Positions 11,040-22,385 of a stretch of DNA of 64,000 bases are shown here, piece after piece. A program made the position numbers and the translations under genes. The DNA is from Bactrocera neohumeralis. Lineage: Eukaryota; Arthropoda; Insecta; Diptera; Tephritidae. The stretch spans positions 21,694,017 to 21,758,016 of the forward strand of contig NC_065919.1 in the NCBI RefSeq assembly GCF_024586455.1. The letters run 5' to 3'. Under the pieces are notes generated by a model that saw nothing but the letters and a program-made list of their open reading frames with translations, did no database searches and had not been told where the DNA came from. The first letter of the stretch is position 1; the number at the start of each line of letters is the position of its first letter.

Positions 11040-12030
11040 CTAAATACTTGAGACAGCTCATTGGTGTCAGGCAGCCATTAACGGTAATTGAAAGCGATAG
11101 TGTTGGCTACATAACTCTTGAAAACGGCTTGAATGAAATGCTGTTGCGGGCATACGAGAGAAATTGTGGCAAAGATACGCCAATACAAGTACCGGGTTTG
11201 CCAATAGGGATGATATGATTTCTAAGTATCGTTGCTGAAGACCGAAATTTGTCGATTCCAAGACGTTCTCAAGAATTGGGACTGTCTCAAACCAGAACGG
11301 CGGATTTTGAGAAAAGGGTTTGAGCTTGCATCCGTATAAAATTGTTCTCACTAAAGAACTGAAGCCATTGCACCACAGTAAAGATCGTGAACTTGCTGAT
11401 TTTGCCTTTTAACAACTTGAAAACTATAACGTTGAGGCTCACTTTCGCCTGAGTGGTGCGGTAAATACAACATAACTATCGATTGTGGTGCAAAGAAAAT
11501 CCACAAATTATTCATGAACAACCATTACATTAGCCTAAATTGACAATTTGGTGTGGTTTTCGGCCTGATGGAATCATCGGTTCGTACTTCTTTCAAAATG
11601 AAGCTGGTGACACCGTTGCTGTGAATGGAGAGCGGTACCTATAGTTCAAAGATAATCAACTTTTCATGGTCATAATTGTAAAAAGTTGATCTTGACAACA
11701 TCTGGTTAAAACAAGACGGAGCTACGTGCCACATAGCACGTATCACAACCGAATTATTCCGAGACAAGTTTGGAGCTTCGATTATTTGAGGAAATTGTGA
11801 CATGGAATGACCTCAAAGAAGTTGTGATTTAACACCAATAGACTACTTCTTGTGAGGTTACTTCAAGCCATTGGTCTTTTGCAATAAATCAGAATCTCTT
11901 CAAGCTTTAGAAGTCAATATTGAACATGCTATTCATGACATACGGCTTGATTTGGTGAAAAAAGTACTCGAGAATTGGGCTCATCGAATTCGTTCCTGCA
12001 AAAAAAGTCAAAGAGGTCATTTGAATCATA
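11040..12030 (+). mobile_element. Mariner-type transposase remnant, DD41D (rosa-like) spacing
   Basis: The plus strand reads a decayed transposase. A helix-turn-helix part lies near 11,200-11,330, followed by LHPYKIVLTKELKPLHH, a region with EAHF (11,435) in which the first catalytic Asp is replaced by Val, then TIWCGFRPDGIIGSYFFQNE (one base off), WLKQDGATCH with the second Asp at 11,715-11,717, and LTPIDYFL with the third at 11,841-11,843. The second and third Asp are separated by 41 codons, the spacing of rosa-type mariners known from tephritids. Several stops are present (e.g. after 'DYFL'). The C-terminus near 11,985-12,015 reads SQRGHLNHI. Inactive. Confidence 0.8.
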
Positions 12031-12859
12031 ATATAATCAGAACTTAATTCTATCGAAGCATTTGATTTTCCTTAACAATTATTCTTTTTTTTTAAAGAAT
12101 CATATCATACTTATTGATAAACCCTCTATATATAAAGATGGCTGAACAAGCAAACAATTTGGTATTTGCCTATTTGTTATTTATTGTTTTTTGCCTTACA
12201 ATGATTAAATTGTCAACCATATGCATCTTTTACAACAACATACCGACATGCAATACCACTTTTGGTGCAAAAAAGCGCATATTTGCAAACGCTTTTCATT
12301 TTCATTGCAATGCTGCAAGTGCAACATGGCATTTTAGCATAGACACGAACCCACATGCATACTAACATATAAATGTATCCAAATGTATACATAACTGGGT
12401 GCATTTTTGCCCATTTACACACGAACAGGCTCGGCCAACGGCCTCGCCGATTTGGTTTAAAGCGTTATTTGCCAACACTATCGCTGCGCTTGGCCTCTTG
12501 GCCGCACTTAGCCCGACTTGACTTGGCTAAGTTTGAGTTGGCTCGCCTGGTCTAACCCAGTTGGCCTACCTGCCTCATCGTTACACTTGATGATATGTTA
12601 TTATGGCAATTTTATCACATTGTGTTTGATGCTTGTTTTTGTAGCTGCTTTTCTTGTACCCCTCCAGCGGTTGCTGGTTGCCGTTGCTACTGAAATAGAT
12701 TGTGAGGCACAAAGGAATGTGTGTATGTGTGTTTATAGATGTGATTTGCTCGGCGTTGGTGTTAATACATGCTCGCAGCAAAATGACTGTGGGCTTCCAG
12801 TTTTAAAGATATAACCATAGAAATGCTACGCCGCTAATTGTTAAGGTTCGGGAGTTCTG
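12031..12859. other. Unique-looking DNA with TTGGC-rich patch
   Basis: AT-rich with no recognisable gene. Between 12,426 and 12,575 there is a GC-rich patch where CTTGG/TTGGC/GGCC motifs recur irregularly. Short open frames across it (12,373-12,555; 12,518-12,814) match nothing known. Confidence 0.45.
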
Positions 12860-13230
12860 CTTATTAGTAAAATCTTCGAACAAACATATTAAGATAACAT
12901 TAAGAGAGCTTAAAGTCTAAAACTCTTCACAAATACAAAAGATTCCTTACAAGAACTACACTCCTATCGTTCAACTTGTATGACATCTATATATAGTGGT
13001 CCGATCGGAACGATTTCTTCGATTAATGGAACATTGTTTTAGGCAATAATTCCTGTCAAATTTCGTAAAGATATCTCGTCAACTGAAAAAGTTTTCCATT
13101 CAAGCGTAAGATATATGTTATAGTAGTCCGAAAACGGCGGTTAAGTCATATTATCAACCTTCTGAGAGGAAAGGGACATGTGCGAAATTTCAGATCGATA
13201 TCTCATAAATTGCACTTAGAACGGATTTTT
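12860..13230 (+). repeat. Hairpin-ended repeat HE-1, partial copy
   Basis: Phrases match the HE-1 family: 'cttcacaaatacaaaagattccttacaag' (12,927 on), 'tagtggtccgatcgga', 'aaatttcgtaaagatatctcg', 'aaaagttttccattcaag' and 'tttcagatcgatatctca'. The 3' third with the ATACCC hairpin is absent. It abuts the mariner-type remnant that starts at about 13,270. Confidence 0.7.
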
Positions 13231-13269
13231 CATTAAGAGCGCTATAAAAGTACACGCTTGCAGAAGTCT

Positions 13270-14240
13270 AGAGGCTGAACTCATTTTTCGAGGGTTTTAA
13301 ATCGGCCGATATCGCTGCAATTTTACCTTCGATATTCGTACGAAGTTCATCAATTGTCGCTGGCATGTTGGCATTCAAAACGTTCACCAAACTTGGTTTT
13401 CAATAAATCGATTGTGACATTCACTGTGTGGCTTGTGGCGCTGTCCTTTTGGGACCACATATTGTCCAAGTCCATATCATCCAATTCGGGCCAAAAATAT
13501 TCGGTTATCATTCAGCGGTAGCGATTCCCATTCACAGTTACGTGCCGGTCTTGATCATCACGGAAGAAGTACGGCCCAATGACGCCGCCGTCCCATAAAC
13601 CGCACCAAACCGTAATTTTTTCAGGTTGCAATGCTGGCTCATGGAGTATGTGTGGATTGTTGCCTGACCTATAATATATATTTTGCTTATGGACGAAGTC
13701 ATTCAGCTCGAAATGAGGCTCAGCGCCGAAGATGATTTTTCGATGAAAATCCGAATCATTTTCAAGTTGTTGCTCACTTCACGAACATACGACGATTCTG
13801 GTGGTCAAACGGCTTCAGTTCTTTCGTCAAGTTAATCTTGTAAGGATGTAGGCCAAGATCTTTTCGCAAAATTCGCCACAACGACATCACAGAGGTGCCC
13901 AACGCTAGGGAACGACGAGTGAGAGACTGATTTGGGTCTTCTTCAATTGATCTAGCGATAGCAATATTCTCGACACTACGGGAACTTCTTTCTCTAACTT
14001 GCACGGGAACATTTTGTACTATGCCTGTCGATTCAAATTTTTCTACTAGACGCTCAATTGATGATCTGACATCATGAATTGAACGTAGCGTTTTGCGACG
14101 TTTTCTTCTAGGCGCGGTGTAATAAATTAAAGATATGTTTTTTCTGATTTTTATTGTAGTCGACGAAGATCTTCGGGTAAGCCCACGAAAGCCAAAGTAT
14201 CGAGAAAGATATTTGTGGGTTCCAGGCACCCATTGTTAAA
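13270..14240 (-). mobile_element. Tc1/mariner-group transposase remnant (antisense)
   Basis: The minus-strand frame 13,774-14,229 gives a paired helix-turn-helix region: SSIERLVEKFESTGIVQNVP, RSIEEDPNQSLTRRSLALG and SLWRILRKDLGLHPYKINL. Below that the catalytic domain continues: the first acidic site reads IIFGAEPHF where IFSDEAHF is usual, so Asp is Gly (near 13,730). WCGLWDGGVIGPYFFRDDQ is preserved near 13,570-13,610, followed by a stop in GNRYR*MITE. The second Asp is kept in QKDSATSH (13,443-13,445). A deletion near 13,380 removes the third Asp and joins to MPATIDELRTN. The 152-codon amino part is unusually well preserved. Inactive. Confidence 0.85.
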
Positions 14241-14523
14241 TAATGGGTTGTTTTTTTCCAAAAGTATGTAAATTTTCGAATCTTTGTAAAAATATTCCTC
14301 CAAAGTTACTTTCGAAGAGAGAACTGATTCTTTGATATTTCTTTAAGAAATTACGATTTACCAGCTTTTATAGTACATATTTTATAGAGGGCTGAACCCA
14401 CAATCTTATGATCCAATCATTCTTTTTTTGTCTCTGAGATTGAGTTCTTATATGGGGTGTTCCATAAAAACATTGAGGATTTCTTGGCTAACGTACATGA
14501 AGATGTTGGCTCCAACGTTTCGC

Positions 14524-14870
14524 AGATTTGACGTGTTCGAGATTCATTAAAGGAGGATAAAAGCGGTGTTAAGTTTATCCCTCATGCCGAGCAACTCTTC
14601 TCGATATTTTTGTCAGAGCATCCAACTTTTATTTCAGAGCTTGGGCTAACACTTGTTATAGGCGCATGCTGGGATTTCAACTTTTATGAGACTGGGAGAT
14701 TTGATCTGTTCGGGATTCATTAAAGGAGGATAAAAGCGGTGTTAAGTTTATCCCTCATGCTGAGCAACTCTTCTCGATCTTTTTGTCAGAGCACCCAACT
14801 TTTATTTCAGAGCTTGGGCTAACACTTGTTATAGGCGCATGCTGGGATTTCAACGTTTATGTGAGACTGG
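14524..14870. repeat. 173-bp imperfect tandem duplication
   Basis: Two copies of a 173-bp unit lie head to tail (about 14,524-14,696 and 14,697-14,870). They share 'gttcg.gattcattaaaggagg', 'agtttatccctcatgc.gag' and 'ggcgcatgctgggatttcaac', with only a few substitutions. It sits just upstream of an RNase H-type non-LTR fragment in the same strand sense and may be part of it, but I cannot read a known domain in it. Confidence 0.85.
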
Positions 14871-15460
14871 GAGACGCTTAGAAGAAAGTACCGTCTTTTT
14901 AAGGGATGTCTTGGTGTGGTAGATCGTTGTCAGCAAAATTTGATACAAAAAGTCGTAGGAGCGAATATAGCGGCTCGCTGTTCTCTTCACTAGAAAAGTT
15001 AGTCAACCCACCACCAATCGACATGACATTGGAGTGGAAAGTTCTGTAGCAAAATCAGCTGCAAGATTGGCGGCCTTAAGTCTCCAGAATGACCTTCGAG
15101 CATAGCTCGATAAGTACGGGGTTGGTGGATAAAATAGACCACATACCCTCACGCTTTGGGAGAAAAGGTGTCAAATCACATTAATGGGAGTGGGGTGGAC
15201 GCTTGAGCATGTGACTCAATAGCGGGACAACATTTAGATAGATGGATCAAAAATAGTTGATAGAGAGAACGTGGAGTTAGTTCTCAGGCGATCCTTCCAG
15301 CTTTCAGAATATTGCAGTATCTTCCAGGCGCAAGTTTTTGTAGTATGAAAAACGGTAACAAAGCAGGTAACAACTTAAAGAACATATACATCGACGGACA
15401 GGCGGAAATTAAGGCTTTCTTAGAACAGGGAAGAGGAAATCGATGAAGCGGCTGCTGGAA
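14871..15460 (+). mobile_element. RNase H-type non-LTR fragment (post-RT linker and RNase H start)
   Basis: Plus-strand frames carry NPPPIDMTLE and VAKSAARLAALSLQNDLRA (about 15,000-15,110), the linker before the RNase H domain. WTDGSK-like sequence follows (near 15,240, as IDGSKIVD), then FQLSEYCSIFQAQVFVV (15,296-15,346), the characteristic F-x-L-x-x-Y-C-S-I-F-Q-A-E strand of these RNase H domains with the acidic residue replaced by Gln. The frame is broken by stops and shifts. There is no RT. Confidence 0.7.
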
Positions 15461-18395
15461 AACGTCAGCATATACTCGTATAGTAGGTGCACGGTGCTTT
15501 TAAAAGCACAATGCGTTGACCAGCGCCCCAGCATTTATTAAATGCTTTTGCACATATGTTTTGGTTCCAATTATTCAGGACCTTAGTCGGGTTCGAGGCC
15601 GATCTAAAACCTCTGCCGTGCTGTGGGTCCGGCATCCGGCCACAGTGCGACACCTACCTGCCTTAAGGTTTAAACCACAGCCACCACAAATCTTTCCAAA
15701 GGGCCAAACCCAATGACATATTGGAGCGAATTCCAAGGGCTAACTGCTCCTCGTGGTACCAGAATTTAGTCTCCGGTCAGACTTTGTAGCTTTTCTACTA
15801 CCAGTTGAGCACCCCAAAATCTCAATGACTGGTGAGATTTGTCGCTTGCACTTCAAGTGTCTTGTAATTAGAAGGAATCTCATTCAAAGTCTATAATATC
15901 ATATATTTCTGACATGACCATGCTGAAATTTCTAGATAAGGCAAAAATACAGATAAATCTATGCGTATTTTATACCTTGCCGCGGGCAAATTCTAACCCC
16001 TGCAAGCTGTGGAATTCGAACCAGTAGTACGCAAGCCGCTAAAAACATAATGACATAATGAGAGTTTCAAAGACGCTGACAGGCGGATCAGGGTTAGATG
16101 GAATATCTTAAGTGCAGGATTGCCAAGATCATGTGCAAGAGCCTCAAAGAAAAACACACACGCTTTTTACACACACGGTTTCGAAAGAACATCAGGTCGG
16201 TTGTTGGCTTAATGACAGGTCACAACTAACTGGCATCAGGCATCTTAGGATATTAGTAATGAACAACTTCTTTACAGCCTTTTCTAGAATTTTCCTTAGA
16301 TATATCGGAGCTCCAAAGTTCAAGGAAGTAGAAGAAGTATCGAAAATAGATATTAAGTCATTCTCAAAGTTCGCAAAAAGCATCGACGTCCTTTATGATT
16401 AATACTTCATCTCAATGTGAACTATACTTAAAAGATGTGGCTTAACTAGTATCCAGCAGGTCTATATACGTCGTGTTAGTCAGTCAGTTTGACTCCAATT
16501 AAAACTATGGGATCAGTAGGAATTCGTATTTCAAAAAATTTTCGGCACGACAACTCATTCCTATTGAAATTTAGTTTCATGACGAAGTCTAAGAGTTCAA
16601 TCTGAGGCTTTCGTCGAGACCGCAAAATCTTTGAGAATTAACCATATTTTTTATACGGTATCGTTAAACCTTCTATGGGGAACTATTTGTGAGAAAGCTC
16701 CTTATCTTATCATTTCTTGGACAAACAAACTTTAGACATGCCACACTACAAAAGTGTACTAAAACCGAAGTGTTGTAAATGCAACAAGAATAATCATACA
16801 TCTACTTATGTAAATATGTATGAGGCAACAACAACAGTGGCTGTGGCATTGGCGCAACTCAATCAGACGCCTGCGAAAACCCACAAATCTAGAAAATCAG
16901 TGGCAAGTACTTAAATTAGAATTTACCACGCGACATTGCAACACACACACACACATACACATACATGCATATCTGTCGTAATTTCTATGTTGGCAGCCAT
17001 AAAGGTGGGCTTGTTGTAGCTGCTATAGAATTGTAACTGCATTAACATTTCGTGCGGAAAGAAAGTGTGCTTGTGGTTGTTGCAACAACTGGGCAGTGCA
17101 CTATAACTGCAACTCAAAGTTGTTAACGATGATGCAGCGGTTGATGTGTTGATTGCAACCTGTTGTCGGGCGAAGTGGGTAGAAGCGAAGCAGTTGTGGC
17201 AACGTGCAACATGCCTTTGCACCTGCGTAGACGGACGTCAAACGCAAATGAAATCAATAACAGCAAAAGAGTATGCAAAAGAGTAACCAAAGAAAAGGAA
17301 ATAAATAACAAATAGAGCGCAAGAAAAAGCGTGCTAAAGCAAAGAGCGAAAATGGAATGGAAAAAAAAATATTGTAGATGCAACAATCAGCCACTCATTA
17401 CATAAGTGCAACGTGAAAGCATGTAAAAATAGGCGCTGCAAGTTATTACGCATTGAAATCATAAGCAATTTCTGTTTTTCATAAAATTATTAATAATTCT
17501 TATTGATATTTGCGTTTTTCGTTACAACAACAAAAGTAAAAATATCGTTTAACCATCTCTGTGACGCTTGTCTCGGCTAATGTTGCAACTAAAACTTGCC
17601 ACTTAAGGCAATTGTAAAGCCCGCGCAAATGCCATTACTTGCCGCGTTGTGGCATGTGCGCTGACTATAATGTTGCAATTAATGGTTTGTGTTGCACGTC
17701 TTAGCTGTTAATGAAGCAATTGATTCTTAATGTTATTGCCAATTAACTGGATCGTTAGTGCTGATGCCTGCCAAGGTCTGTGTTTATAGGTTGCCACAAG
17801 TATTAATTGACAGCGTTGCGTTCTGTGGCAGGACAGTGTAAGGCAATTATATAAGAATAATCGCTCATTTCCAGTGGTAAGCCTAAAGCTTTTTGCAATT
17901 AAGTCGTAATGCGTCGGTTCGAACAAGTTATTCCTCAGCGTGGGTAGAGTGAGTTGTGTGTGCAACATTAATATTTCATTAGAGGACTACTTGTGGCGTG
18001 ATGATTATTCAATCTACACATTATACGGATTTTTTGTTAAGAAATATTAACTATTTGTCGTTATTTTCTTTGCATTGGTGTCTTTAGTGCATTTTTTTAT
18101 CTAGCACGTCATGTGAGTATTAAGAAAGATCTTTAAACTAAAATTTGATTGAAGTAAAAATACTTGATTGGTAAGAAAATGTAGAAATTGTTTTATGGAA
18201 AGCTCATTTCTTTACACCTAACGTGTTGTATTAAGTTTGCTAGGAAGTAATACTCGAAAGAAAACGTTGGAGACACTGTAAAAAATACATTTTGAGGTTC
18301 CCTACTTTATTTTGAAGAAAAAACACAGAAACTTCAAATTTAATGCGGAATATTTATTATTATTCGAAAGAACATTCTTAAGCATTTATTTTTAG
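15461..18395. other. Unique-looking DNA, no gene seen
   Basis: About 2.9 kb without a convincing gene. Near 15,975-16,005 the phrase 'ccgcgggcaaattctaacccctgca' resembles a 3'-end motif I associate with dipteran non-LTR elements (weak). Near 16,565-16,600 'gacgaagtctaagagttcaatctgaggct' resembles a short antisense mariner scrap (weak). A (CA)n run lies at 16,940-16,965. From 17,000 to 18,000 the sequence is CAA/TTG-rich and looks unique. Open frames here are short and match nothing known. Confidence 0.45.
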
Positions 18396-19195
18396 AAGAT
18401 TATCTCTCTCAAATATAAGCCGCAGCAACATCTCAGCTGGCCTATCCATTGAGTTCAATTTTCGATGACTCGTTAAAGTATTTCGTCAGGTAACTGGCAA
18501 ATGAAACGCGTAATGTTTTGGTCCACGACCTGAATCAAAATGGGATTGTCTGCATAGACTTTAGGCTGTACATATCCGCACAGGAAAAAGCCTAACCGAG
18601 TGATATCACATAATTAACCAACCCAAAATGTGAAATTATCTGCTCACCGAAGTGTTCTCTCAATAAATCCCCATTGATTGATGCGTGGGAAGTGGCACCG
18701 TCTTGTTGAAACCAAATGGCGCCAAGATCACGAGCTTCAATTTCTGGCATCAAATAGTCGGTTATTTTTATTGAAGAAATATGTAGCAATGATTTCACTG
18801 GCCCACAAACCACACCAAACCATTGGTTTTTCTGGATAAAATGGCAGCTTTTGAATCTCTTCAGGTTGTTGTTCGTCCCAAATGTGGCAAATTTGTTTGT
18901 TGACATACCCATTGAGCTAGAAATGGGCCTCAACGCTGAACAAAATTTGGCACGAACACGTCGGATCTTTTTAAAACTTTGCAGGAACCCATAGAACAAA
19001 GCGATGTCGCTTGGGAAAGTTGAGCGGTTTCAGTTCTTGCACAAACTGAATTTTGTACGCTTTCAATTTAAGATCTCGACGTAAACTGCGTCTAGTCGTT
19101 CCATACGTCTGTCCGAAGTTGAGCGAAACGCGCGAAACACATTCTTTACAGAAGGTGACTTTTCGTAATAAATTTGAACAATAGATGTAGGTACA
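18396..19195 (-). mobile_element. Mariner-type transposase remnant, rosa-like (antisense)
   Basis: On the minus strand: GTTRRSLRRDLKLKAYKIQF (near 19,110-19,050), an EARDLGAIWFQQDGATSHAS stretch with the second catalytic Asp at 18,700-18,702, then ITRLGFFLCGY near 18,600 where the usual PLDFFLWGY has Asp replaced by Gly. The C-terminal piece YADNPILIQVVDQNITRFI lies near 18,560-18,480. A short deletion changes the frame between the second and third sites. It is a close relative of the copy at 29,546-30,430. Inactive. Confidence 0.8.
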
Positions 19196-19302
19196 AGATC
19201 ATGGTATTCTCCAGAGAACAAACTTCTTCCTGTATGTATAATATATGCTATAGCTATTAGCTTAAAGCTATTTTTCTTAAGGGGCCCATCTATTATGAAA
19301 TT

Positions 19303-19842
19303 AAAACAAGAAAAAACGTTAACTTCGGCTGCACTGAAGGTGCATTTGTTTTAGTAACTATTTGTGTAAAGTTTTATTCATATGTGTTCCAGTTTGTATG
19401 GAATTCAGCTATATTGCTATAGTAATTATTTGTCATCTGAATATTTTTTTTCATTGGAGATTCCTGATTATGTTTTTGGTCCATTACCTTTCAGTAAAAT
19501 TTAGTGTTTCAGTAATCCTTGTCAAATTTCGTGGAATATATCTTGTCAAATGTGAAAATTTTTCATACATGAACTTGATTCCGATCATTCAGTTGGCAGC
19601 TATATGTTATAGTGGTCCAATATCGGCCGTTCCGACAAAAGAGCAGCTTCTTGAAGAACGATATACCTTAAAAATTGAGGGACTGGTTCGTATATATACA
19701 GACAGACGGACATGGCTAAATCGACTCAGCTCAACATACTGATCATTTATACATATATATACTTTATAGGGTCTCCGATGCTTCCTTCTGTGTGTTACAA
19801 ACTTCGTAACAAACTTAATATACCCTGTTCAGGGTATAAAAA
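19303..19842 (+). repeat. Hairpin-ended repeat HE-1, full-length copy (540 bp)
   Basis: It begins 'aaaacaagaaaaaacgttaa' with a hairpin CTTCGGCTGCACTGAAG and ends with the perfect hairpin ATACCCTG-TT-CAGGGTAT (19,820-19,837) plus A-rich DNA. The interior holds 'ggcagctatatgttatagtgg', a 'cagacagacggacatggctaaatcgactcagc' block and 'ttatagggtctccgatgcttcc'. It has no coding capacity. Degraded or partial copies lie at about 9.0, 12.9, 22.3, 29.4, 36.1, 46.8, 48.9, 50.0 and 56.1 kb. The class is unknown: the hairpin ends recall Helitron-like or foldback elements but no diagnostic terminus is seen. A short frame at 19,362-19,742 is chance. Confidence 0.8.
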
Positions 19843-19889
19843 TCGATTTCTTTCACATTTGAATAGGTGATAATAATACACAAATAATT

Positions 19890-20575
19890 TTTGAGTTCCA
19901 CTGTTCTTGAGTGATTTGCAAGGGTTTGAATCAGTTAAAGAACGCCACGATTAAATGCCACTTGACTATATCACTAACCGTTGCTGCCGCCCTGGACGTT
20001 GATAGTTCTCTTGGTCTCTTGACCATTAGCTTTACTAGATCGTCCTTTCTCTTCTGCCATTTGCCTGGACCCGATATTTCGCTGTCAGTGTACAGCTTCT
20101 TCTCCTCGATCCGGTTCGGGAACTTCGGAACGAACGAAAATTGTGTTCACTATGCGCAGCAAGCTCGGCTTTTCTCCATTTTTTCCTTAGCCTAAGCCAA
20201 CCTCTCCTCTTTTTCCTTGGTTTGGTTGGACTTGTAGCTAGTCTTTCATATACTTTGACCGCCGCTTTGTATATAGCTTTCGTCTTCGACCCCTTCTTGC
20301 TGGGTTTTTTCTGGGTTAAGTCTTTAATGCCGAACCGGCACCCTTGGCATCCCTCAAAGAACATAGTAATGCTTCTTGTTCGATACCGTTAAGGCTTCCA
20401 AAGCTTTCGAAGTGCTAGTCTTTATAGACCTCTGCGTTGCAAAGCGCGTCTGCCTCTTAGAGACAATTATCATATTTCTCCGGAATATATACGGCTATAT
20501 GCTTGTGTCTTCTATCTTCTTTCAGAGCACTTTCAAAACTCGGTAAAGCCAAAGCTTTGTCACTTGCCAGAAAAT
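19890..20575 (-). pseudogene. Possible gag-like ORF1 remnant of a non-LTR element
   Basis: The minus-strand frame 20,035-20,364 encodes 109 residues very rich in Lys and Arg (KPSKKGSKTKAIYKAAVKVY, ERLATSPTKPRKKRRG), ending RRERTI. Upstream in another frame it reads TSTSKALEALTVSNKKHYYV. The composition, the amphipathic helix-like spacing and the setting among non-LTR debris suggest a retrotransposon ORF1 (nucleic-acid-binding) relic with a frameshift near 20,350. No zinc knuckle is seen. It could also be a decayed host sequence. Confidence 0.35.
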
Positions 20576-21290
20576 TGTCACCACATTATGTCAGCTAAGC
20601 TGTTTAAAACCAAAGTTTGAACAAACTTATTGCAAGTCGCTGTCAGGTTGGCAACTGTTGGTGGTGGCATTCAGCTGTTCGACTCTCTGGTATTTTAAAG
20701 CATTTTCTATGTCGCCTTTGCCACAACATCTCCACATACCAAAAGCTGTACGGACGCAACTACATTTGTATCTGTGTTTGTGTGCGTATGTGTGGCGACT
20801 TTTCAGGGCACCCAACAACTTGTTAAACAACCGATATTGTCTAAAAAGGGGCAAGTGGTCAACTAGAATGTGGCAAGCGCAGGCGCATGCAACACTTGTC
20901 GTATATAATTTAAGCAGTTATACATACCATATATGTATGTATATAGATGTGCTTGTAGTTGTTTGTGCACATTTGTGCAATGTATTTGTCGCCATGCACG
21001 CATTAATGCGGTTGTGGCAAGTTGGTTGCTGCTCGTTGAAAAACCAGATTTGCACATTGGGTCACCGCTTGGCGACGCATGCATATATTTTCGTCATAGT
21101 CATTACACACAACAACAGCAATAACAATAACAACTGGAACAGGCAACAAACGCCGAATTGGGGATATAAAACATAACGAACTTCACGGAATGCAACAATA
21201 ACAATTGCAACAGGTGTAGTGAAGGTAAAGCAGTTTGCGAATAGCAAAGTCATGTAACGGTATTACGTGAAAGATACACACATAATAATA
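20576..21290. other. Unique-looking DNA with CA/CAA tracts
   Basis: It contains TG/CA and 'atatgtatgtatatag' runs (20,925-20,950) and an (AACAAT)-like run (21,108-21,140). Open frames on both strands (up to 172 codons at 20,658-21,176) overlap these tracts and match nothing known. Confidence 0.45.
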
Positions 21291-22170
21291 GGAGTTAATA
21301 TAATATTTGAAAATCTGCAAGGGGACTTTTTGTATGTTGAAAAAAAAGGAATTTGGCCAAAAAATAGGCCTTAGTTTTGGCAAGAAAATAGTATCTGGGG
21401 CCCAGATCTGGAGAATACGGTGGATGTAGAATCGATTTGACGCCCGATTTATGGATTTTTGCCAACGTTTTCACTGACTTCAGCCACGATGCATTGCCTT
21501 GGTAAAACAGCACTTTCATTTTCTTAAAATGCGGCTGGTTTTCGGCGATTCCGTCTTTCAAACGGTCCAATAACGATATGTAATAGTCGCTGTTAAGTCA
21601 ATAAATATTGTTCCATGCGAATCCCAAAATACAGACGCCATAAACTTGTCAGGCTATTGTTGCGTTTTTCCACGCTTTAGAGTGCGCTCATCGTGTGCAG
21701 GACTACGATGACTGTCGATTGGAATTTGGCGTGAAATGATGGCGCCATGTTTCATTCGTTAACACATATTGACGGTAAAACTCAAGTATATTAGTGAAGA
21801 ACATCTCCAAACACTGCTCCGAAGGATCAACACGTCGTTGTTTTTGATCAAAAGTGAATTCGCGCGACACCCCTTTGCTCAGAGCTTTCTCATACCCAAA
21901 TATTCGTTGATGATCCACTTGCACATATTCAATTGATATCTTTAGAGTGCCTGCTGCGTTCACCGTTTTCGTTGCTTATTTCACCACGTCGAAACTTAGC
22001 ATACCAATCCTTGACAGTGGATTTTTCTGTGGCAGTGTCGGGAAACTCGTCATCAAGCCAAACTTTTGCTTCAGCTGTATTTTTTCCCTTCAAAAAACAA
22101 TATTTTATCAACACAGGATATTCATTTTCATCCATTTTTTTAAGAATCACAAAAGTTGCTTCAATCAAAA
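21291..22170 (-). mobile_element. DD34D mariner transposase with all three catalytic Asp replaced (antisense)
   Basis: The amino end is well kept in frame 21,929-22,168: MDENEYPVLIKYCFLKGKNT and KSTVKDWYAKFRRGEISNEN, the HTH region of classical mariner. The middle lies in frame 21,703-21,963 (FTFDQKQRRVDPSEQCLEMF). The catalytic sites are: first, TNETW in place of (M)DETW (Asn codon at 21,754-21,756); second, FYQGNAS in place of FHQDNAP (Gly, 21,496-21,498); third, PRYYF in place of PSDYF (Tyr, 21,391-21,393). The last two sites are 34 codons apart. Terminal inverted repeats were not recognised. This is a dead copy of the cecropia/irritans-like group. Confidence 0.85.
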
Positions 22171-22249
22171 TTATATGATTCTCAAACTAATGATCCGACA
22201 GCTGCCAAATTTACACACGCTACTTTTGAAGGTTAGGGCTAAATAAAAA

Positions 22250-22385
22250 TCATACCGATTTATTTCTAATAGCGTCATCTATGTGTCAAGCCGAGGACCT
22301 GTTAGTTCGCGTATATAAAAACTAGCAGGCAGACGGCCAGAACTTAAACGGCTCAGCTCTTCATATTGATCGATTTCGGACGATC
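22250..22385 (+). repeat. Hairpin-ended repeat HE-1, short fragment
   Basis: The phrases 'gttagttcgcgtatataaaaac', 'cagacggccag' and 'cggctcagctcttcatattgatc' match the Asp-rich-looking 'cagacagacggacatggct...ctcagctcaacatactgatc' block of HE-1. Both ends are missing. Confidence 0.55.

Noticed and set aside
12373..12814. Leu/Ala-rich frames across the TTGGC-rich patch
   Set aside because: The composition follows from the local motif repetition; no similarity, and overlapping frames on both strands.
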